Assembly (NCBI RefSeq): GCF_042453785.1
Contig: NC_091675.1
Coordinates: forward strand, 52,524,501 to 52,588,500
Direction: 5' to 3'
From: Malus domestica
Taxonomy: Eukaryota > Streptophyta > Magnoliopsida > Rosales > Rosaceae
Length of the DNA: 64,000 nt
In this document: positions 57,101 to 64,000 of the stretch, piece after piece
Layout: every line of letters starts with the position of its first letter
Position numbering within the stretch: the stretch's first letter is position 1
Notes under the pieces: model-generated
The model's input: only the letters and a program-made list of their open reading frames with translations
What the model was told of the DNA's origin: nothing
Database searches by the model: none
Made by a program: the position numbers and the translations under genes

Positions 57101-58690
57101 AGAAATTGTGTCCCATGCTCTACTCAATGAACAGTGATTGACCCTAATGAACACTAATTGGTTATATGCATCTCTATTTCTAAAAAATATGTTGGCACAA
57201 ATGTATCTTCATCTTTACAAAATGCGTTGGCACCTAGCCTATTTAAAATATTATTAATTTTTTTATAAAATAAAAAAAATTTGTTTTAATTTCGGATATG
57301 ATTTTTAAACAATATTGTCACACTACATGTCATCATCCGAAAGTACTATTTTGTGGATAGATTTCCGATAAGATTTTCCACGTAGCCATTTTTCCACAAA
57401 AAAGTATATGAAAGTTTTGGTTGAAGTGTTGAAAATAATGAAATGTGGTGTAAGGTGGAAGATGATGATTAGGTATTTATAAAAATAAAAAAAATAATAA
57501 TTTTTTTTAAATTTTTCTGTATTTTTAAACAATTTTTTATTATTTTTTATTAAGTTAATTAATCTGGACCGTTGGATTTGAAAAAGATTCAAATCCAACA
57601 GCCCAGACGTGGACACGTGGCAAATGGTCATAATTCTAACCATTGTGTTTTTTTTTTTCATTTTTGGGCGATAATCGTGGATTGTTGATCTCGAATCGGA
57701 AGGCCCATAACGTATCACGTCATTAGCTATTGGATTTGAAATTCAAAATTTTTTTACCGTTGGAAATCCAGCAGTCCAGAAAACTAGAAATTGAAAATTC
57801 AATAGCTTATAATGAGCCACATGGCCACTCACCCAGTACAATTAGTGCGTTGCAATGGCGAGCCCTACCGTTTTTTTGGTCTAGAACGCGCGCAAGTCTG
57901 ATGCAAAAAAAATGTAATGGGGGTGTGATGTCATGCTGACGCCAGCGTGATCTCACATAGTCCACACACATTGCTCTGCACCGTTTTGGGCCAAGCTATG
58001 GATTGGCTTGGGTTGGGTGCCAACCTATAGGCTTGGTTGGACCATTTTTTGTGCAGGCTGACCTATTTTTTAGGCTTTGAGCCGACCTACCCCAATGAGG
58101 TGGAGCTGCTCTTAGATGTCACGATGACTGTCAAAAAACATGACATTATGGCTCCATGCGGATTTTTTATTTTTTTGCAAAGTAACAATAAAAAAAATAA
58201 AAAAGTCAAACTTTTTTGTGTTTTTGAAAATTTTTAATTTGGCGGGAACTTATTTCAAAATCAACTTGAACCATCTTGTACGCATTGCAGGGCCTACAGT
58301 ACTATGTTTCTACATTGTCCAGCCAATTGAAATGTCACGGTTTAACGGAGCTTCTGATGTCGATTAATGGAAATATGGATTTGGAATCAAAATGTAATTT
58401 TATGTATGAAAATGAGATGAAAATAACTAAAGGTAGAAAATTGCGAATTTTACGATACTTGAGAATTAATGGGCCAAGATATTACCACATTATCAGTTAA
58501 CAGAAGACTAGATTAACGCAAGTATAAAAGTGACAAAAAAATTTAAGTTCATATATAAAACTTATAAATAAATAAATACATGTAAAACGATTTTGGCGAA
58601 ACTTGAAAAAGTAAATTAGGAATTACAGCTCAATTTTTCTAATATTTTAAAAAATAAAGTGAATTACACCTCAATTTTTTTATATTTTTA
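57101..58690. other. Intergenic between divergent MRT4 and separase, MITE-rich
   Basis: 57290-58118 is related to the MITE at 35066 (GTAAGGTGGAAGATGATGATTAGGTATTTATA region, right end GGAGCTGCTCTTA) and holds paired GGACCGTTGG / CCAACAGCCC motifs. 58119-58690 is AT-rich without a supported gene. Confidence 0.4.
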
Positions 58691-58778
58691 AATGAGCTCG
58701 AAAGGGGATGTCTTGGCGCGCCCTAGGCCCCTAGGAAAGAAAAAACCAGACATTTCACTCTCTCTTTCTCCACCGGCC

Positions 58779-61700
58779 ATGGAGGAGACCGCCATCATTT
58801 CAAAACTTGAAGCCGCCAACACCGCCGGCCTTCATCCCCTCGTCGCCGCCTATCTTCAGCCGTTCACCGAACTCCAGAACCCCAAAAAAACCAAAAAATC
58901 AACCAAATCCCAAGACCACCAAACCCTCCTCCGCTCGCTCGCCAAGAAATTCCTCCCCTTCCTCAACCGCACGCTATCCCTTCTCCCCAAACGCCTCGCC
59001 GACCCCTCAAAGTTAGATGACAAATTTGCCCTCGAACTCTTCGATATTTACCGGCTCTGCCTCGACTGCCTGGCCGCCGTGTCCTCTGTGTTGTCCGCTT
59101 CGCCGCACTCGTTTCACTACCCGAGGGTGAGGATGGTGAGTTGCCTTGTGGCATGTGGGCGGTACAAGGATGCGGAAAGTGAGGGGTTTAGGGTTTTGGA
59201 GAGCCTTAAGGCGATTGAATGTGGGTCGAAGAAATCGGTGAAATCGTGTCGGAGATTTGTGCCGGATGTGGAGAAGGGGGGCGGAGATAAAGATTTTGGG
59301 TCTTTGGTGGGTGAAATTGTGGTGACGCTTGTGAAATGTGCGGCCATGAGTCAGAGTAAGGACAGTGAGGTGTTTGAGCGGGTGCTTTGTTTGGCTGAGG
59401 AGGTCATGCCGTGGTTCCGGTAAGTGAATCATCCGATTTTCGCTTTCCGTAGAATATTGCTGTTAGTATTTTGGATCAAATGTTTCAACTTGAAAAGCAG
59501 AACCCTGAACTTATCTGAAGCAGGCACAGTTTCACTGGCATTTTGAGCACTTAACATTATTTGTGATTTTACAGCAATGATCAGTAGTTTACTGATTGGT
59601 GTACCTGATATGAAATGTCTTAGGGTATTAGATGCAAGCACATGTGAGAAGTTGCACAGGAATCTGGTTGCCTATCTGAGTAGGTGTACTCAATTTTTAG
59701 TTGGGGAGCTATCGGTGTTCAATGGGGATCTTGTGCAAAAGTTCTGCATTTTAACCATGACTGAGTATGCTAAGTCGCCAATGAAAGACACAATGGTCAA
59801 GGTAGCCTATGTTTGATTCTATAGTAAGGATTGTATAAAAAATTTGATGCACGTATCTAATCAGTCCTTTTCTTTTGTTCATACAGTTTGCCCGTACGAT
59901 ATGTTCATCTTTATTCTTGTTTCAAGAGGATACATTCACACTCACTCGCATCTTATTTTGCTTGTTGGACTCCCTTGTCCACGAATGTAAGGTAATGCAG
60001 ATGGTTTTAAATGTGTATTTTAGGATTGAGGAATGTGATTTGACCAAGATGTCTATGCTCATAAATCGTCAGTGCCCATGTCAATGTTTAGTTTCCAGAT
60101 ATTCGCTTGAAGGCTGAGCCAGTTTGTATTAGACATTTTGACCTATATTTCAACTAAATGGCAGAAATATGATCACATGCTTTTATTTGTATTCTTGAAC
60201 CTTGGGATACCATATAATAACTAAGCTAAAGAAAGGTTTCCATATCTTCTGGGTTCAAAGTACTTTGGCCCTTTTGAAAATGTATGATGGCTTGGGAATT
60301 AGACATCAGATCATGCAGATTTTTTATTTGTTACATTTTTTTTTCGTTGTATCTACTTGGTATGATTTAGACCTCCGATTTGATTGCCTTTGTTTTTTTT
60401 AAGACACATCATAATTGTTTTCTTAATTGTATTATTCTTTTGGGTCAACAATCGTCTTACAATGGTATAGTTAGAGAATTAATTTAGGGCAGGTTTTCCG
60501 CTTCACTTTCATCTGAGGGAAATGAAAAGGGAAAAATATCACAGTGATTATTGAAGACCACAAATATTATTTGACTCTTTGACAAAAAAATAGAGAAAAG
60601 AATATTATATGTCTAACTGAATTGACTTTTATATTAATTGTTGTTTCTGCAAATAATGTAACAGTTTAGTTAATATTTATTAAAAAAATTGTTATTTGAT
60701 CATAAAATAAAGGGAACTTTAACGAAAAGCTCTCGGTACTGATCACTTTAACAAAAAATCACATTTTTACACTAAAAAGTCAATCTTGATACTATTCATT
60801 TTACCCTTTATTTTGTCCTTATCGTTAAAACTCAAAGTTTTCAAGCCCTTTTCATTAGTTTTCCTTAAAATAAACAAGTATCAAATTTTCGGTAGAAGTG
60901 AACGTACATGAGAATATCCTAATTAAAAAATCATTCTAATTAGTAGCATATAGGTCCTTTGTAAAAGGGTGGTGCCATCCATGCACCATTTTTTACTTTC
61001 CACACACCCTCTGTTAATTTCTGTCCTTTGATCCTCTCCAATTCATTCAATTTGACGGCCTGAAATTGAGAGGAGTGTGGGAAAGGTAAAAAGGGGTGTT
61101 GGATAGCACCACCCTTGTAAAACCTTGGACTAGTCTCTGTGGTATTTAATCTGAATTATTTCATATTTTTAGTATACTAAAAGTCTCATGCAATGTATGT
61201 TTTAATTTGTTACTATCCCTTAATATATGAACACAACATGCTCTCTTTGGACCTTAATTTTGGTGAAGAAATTATATGACAGGGTCTCTAACTAAAGTTC
61301 TTGAGTGGAGGAGAACTTAAGTTAGATTTTCCACTTGTTTATTATACATTTTCATCAATTTTTTTTGGACTAAGTACTTTTTATTGTCTTCCTTATGAGA
61401 ATTATGCTGCAACATACAGTTGATTACCAATTCATATGCGTAGACTTTTAGTACTTTCCCTTTTTACCGAGTTACATCTTGATGGCAACTTTTTATTTAT
61501 TTGAATTGTACCTCATAAACAAGTGTTGCCTTGAACCTTATATACAATTTCTTTACTTTTGGAGGTGGTGCTATCTGCATATGAACTGTTTGGAGATAAT
61601 TGCTTACGGATTTATAACTTGAATTAGTCAGAGTGATTACATTTCTGTAAACTTTGGCAGGCTGAAGTGGAAAATTCAGGAAAAGAGTTTGTTGAACTTA

Positions 61701-64000
61701 TTGCTTATTGTGCCAAAAAATGTCAAACTACAAACACAAACCTTTGCGGTATTATTGGATCTCATTTAAATAAGTTAGCAGGTGATTTCCATCAGGTATC
61801 TTATTTATGTAGTTTGCTCATATAAATTTCACTAAACTGGCACTCATTGGCAGTGTTTGCATTTGTATTTTGTAATTAAAATACTACCTTTTTGTGCAGG
61901 CTGGAACACCTTTTCAGTTAATTCTGAGGGTTTATGCCACTGGATTGCACTTTGTTGATCGTAGTATGAAGTCAAAAGTTGGTCATTTTCAATCCTTTGA
62001 AGGTGCAATTAGAGTTTTGCTTGATGATGGGGACACAGGGAATCGCTTGTCCGGTTTGCTTGGTTCATTGAGAAGTTATTTCCAAATTGGCTGCAATGAC
62101 GACTCTTTGTTATCCAATTCGCAATTGAGTTCGGACAGTGGGGACTCATTGAATCAAATGCAGAAGGATAGAAAGAACTATCTTCTGTGTTATTTTAATG
62201 CATTGAAATTCTTATGCCAGCCGCTTACAGAGTTTGTAAATTCAGGAAGGAAACAGATTATTACTAATAATGAAGCTGCTTCTGTTTCTACTGAAGTGTG
62301 CCATATCCAGGGTGCATTCCATCAGTTTTGTGACGTTTTTCTTTCTCTTAAAATGTGAGTCAAGGATAAGGTTCAGTGTTTCGTTTCTTTGAGTTCTATG
62401 AACACGTGACTGAAGTTGCTTGGTCTTATTGATCCACAATTTCTTCAGTCTTTTCCCTAACTACCGTCTTACAAGATTATAGTCAGTTGATGTTGCAAGA
62501 TTTATCTGACATATGCTTGTGCCCAGGTACAGATGTACATATGAGGTGGATAGAGATGGATTTGATGGAAACAGCACCCTTGATGTTGCTCTGGCTGCTT
62601 TTACCCTCTCCATCATAACAAAGCTGAACATTCAGGTTGTCATTCTTATGATATAATGCTGAAATGGTCCCAGTTATTTGTTTTCTCATTAGTGAAATGT
62701 TTATTTCTTATGACTCTTGTACAGCACAATCTTTATTTTCATTACTATTAATTCGATATGTGTTTAAAAAAATAAGTTTTTTCATTGTTTTTCGTCGTTA
62801 ATAAATATAATAAATGCAAATTTTTTTTAATAATTTTGGGTCATCAGTGCAAACTAGGTAATTGGCTTGCCTTTTTCTTATTTCAGAAGAGTGTACAAAT
62901 ACTTGAAAATGTCATCACCAGTGCTTGGATTCAACCTCATGGTCTAAAGCATCTATATGTCTCTCTGTACAATACCGGGGTACATTTGTACAGGAACAAG
63001 GAGCTAAAAGAGGTATTCTTTTACAGAATGAATATTTATGACTGGATGGCTTATGGTGTAGTATGAGAAGCATCATTTTCAGTCTGAAGTAATGTTGTTA
63101 TCTTTATTGTACTTGGCTCTGTAAGTGCTTTTATGGTTTGAATAAATTCTTGCCATGCATCCATTCTAAACATTGAACCATATCTTGTTTGAAGTTTCTT
63201 TTTCTCTTAATAACCATTTTATACAATTAGCTTTAGTAATTTAGTTTGCTCTACATTTCATCAGAACTATTTTGTTTTAAGTTCCAAAGATGATTCCCAA
63301 GGCTTGGTTTGAGGTCCATATTAGATAGATTTGGTATTTTTTTTGTTTACATTGTGTTTAGTTATTAAAATTTATAGGTAGTAGATTCGAGAGGGAAGAG
63401 GGGGTATTTCCTTTCTCTTATTCTTGTTTGGATAGGCAGAAGAAAGACAGAAAGAAATGTTTAATTCAGGATTTTTTTTCAAAAATCAAGCACAACACAA
63501 ATTTCATTTTCTTTGCAAACCTCTCATCTTTTGTCTCCATTCCGCTCCAAATTTTAGTGTTCAAATGAAAGAAGTTCTCTGTATTTTTTTTCTCTCAATT
63601 TCTTTATCCAAAAACACCATGTATCAAGAAAAAGAATATGTCTGGAAATTGACACATTTATTTATGTTGTCTATATGCAGAAATGCTGGAACTATGGGCT
63701 TAATATTTAAATACTATCGAATATTTGAGGGGCACCTCTGTATTTGTTTATATGTGTAAAGAGCCATGATAATCCTTTAGAGTTAGATACATATATTACA
63801 CTGCTCAATTTGGGTAGCACCATAGCTGTATTGTCATGCAAATGTTTTACCTCAAGTATCTAAAGATGTTTGCTCTGTTGTCAATGTATTAAACTGCTCC
63901 CTGTTCAATGTGTTTCACGTATGTATATCCCTCAAATAAGACCATTTGAGGGAAGCTTTGTTGTCCCCACTCCTCATTGTAGTTTGATAGATCCAAAACG
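58779..64000 (+). CDS. ESP1: Separase N-terminal region (partial, continues past window)
   Basis: Seven coding exons: 58779-59419, 59624-59801, 59887-59991, 61661-61795, 61900-62354, 62527-62635 and 62887-63012, giving 583 codons in frame; the next exon lies beyond 64000. Similarity in the opening (HPLVAAYLQPF), the RVLDASTCEKLHRNLVAYL block and the helical-repeat character match the plant separase N-terminal superhelix. Separase is the caspase-fold protease that cleaves cohesin at anaphase; its catalytic domain is not in the window, so the call rests on N-terminal resemblance. The preferred ATG (GCCATGG, 58779) begins MEETAIISKLEAAN; an in-frame ATG at 58692 would add 29 residues. Exon 1 is GC-rich compared with the rest. 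Intron 3 (1669 nt) has two MITEs. Intron 7 exceeds 980 nt. Confidence 0.72.
60712..60865. mobile_element. MITE copy B in separase intron 3
   Basis: GGGAACTTTAACGAAAAG at left, CTTTTCATTAGTTTTCCT at right; TAAAATAAA duplicated at 60703-60711 and 60866-60874 (9-bp TSD). Inverse orientation to the copy at 24355-24495. Confidence 0.75.
60967..61114. mobile_element. Short MITE, copy 3 of a three-copy family, in separase intron 3
   Basis: 148 bp with near-perfect ends GGGTGGTGCCATCCA and TGGATAGCACCACCC, and TTGTAAAA duplicated at 60959-60966 and 61115-61122 (8-bp TSD). Confidence 0.8.
63013..64000 (+). other. Separase intron 7 (incomplete)
   Basis: Begins GAG|GTATTC after exon 7. No continuing exon with a suitable phase-0 reading frame was found before the window end. 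Short ORFs at 63457-63759 are AT-rich noise. Confidence 0.5.

Noticed and set aside
57323-57718. 131-codon minus ORF
   Set aside because: AT-rich low-complexity translation (Phe/Tyr/Lys) inside a MITE.
58692-58778. Longer separase N-terminus starting at the upstream ATG
   Set aside because: The 29 extra residues are low-complexity, and the ATG at 58779 has a better context (GCCATGG) and fits the family start; kept only as an alternative.
63681-63710. Possible eighth separase exon after TATATGCAG
   Set aside because: The phase-0 frame required after exon 7 gives a stop within ten codons (KCWNYGLNI then stop), and no donor precedes it.

Overview
The window is plant nuclear DNA, very probably from a woody rosid and most likely the apple tribe of Rosaceae (Malus/Pyrus type). 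The species is inferred from repeat style and protein similarity, not tested. Supporting signs are AT-rich intergenic DNA, GT-AG spliced genes, 5S-derived Cassandra TRIMs, many short MITEs, tRNA-derived SINEs and plant-only protein families (ROH1/DUF793, group A bZIP, plantacyanin).

Layout. 1-4418: 3' part of a large LTR element, with a + strand 3' LTR at 3903-4418 and an antisense coiled-coil ORF at 1089-1769. 5093-6664: intronless ROH1-like CDS behind a 5'UTR intron. 6957-8049: 1.1-kb foldback hAT-type element with an 8-bp target duplication. 8485-10631 (-): four-exon GBF4-like bZIP gene with a SINE in intron 3. 11626-20018: complete-ended but dead Ty3/Gypsy element of the Tat (dual RNase H) type whose integrase core is deleted. 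20357-21094 (-): a separate LTR with primer site. 21647-22883 (+) and 24728-26596 (-): two tail-to-tail plantacyanin genes; a third, promoter-bearing pseudogene starts at 33014. 26900-36920 is a repeat-rich interval: solo LTR, LINE remnant, tandem Cassandra with three LTRs, MULE-like MITE, and a SINE split by a MITE.

From 37 kb on the window is gene-rich, with five housekeeping genes in alternating orientation: a TMEM87/GOST-like seven-TM protein (37181-41468, +); ALG6 glucosyltransferase (42757-45943, -); PYM, the Y14-Mago partner (48104-52347, +); MRT4 ribosome assembly factor (53583-56905, -), with a GC-AG intron; and the 5' half of a probable separase gene (58779 to beyond 64000, +). I worked out exon joins by hand from splice signals and reading frame; each complete spliced gene closes in frame.

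The genes do not form one pathway. PYM (exon junction complex recycling) and MRT4 (60S assembly) are both translation-linked and both have telo-box motifs upstream; GOST and ALG6 both act in the secretory pathway. I found no convincing wholly new system. The most unusual items are the antisense ORF in the first LTR element, the tandem Cassandra array, the integrase-deleted Tat element, the decapitated plantacyanin copy, the GC-AG intron in MRT4, and the (GAAA)n tract in frame with an upstream ATG in ALG6.
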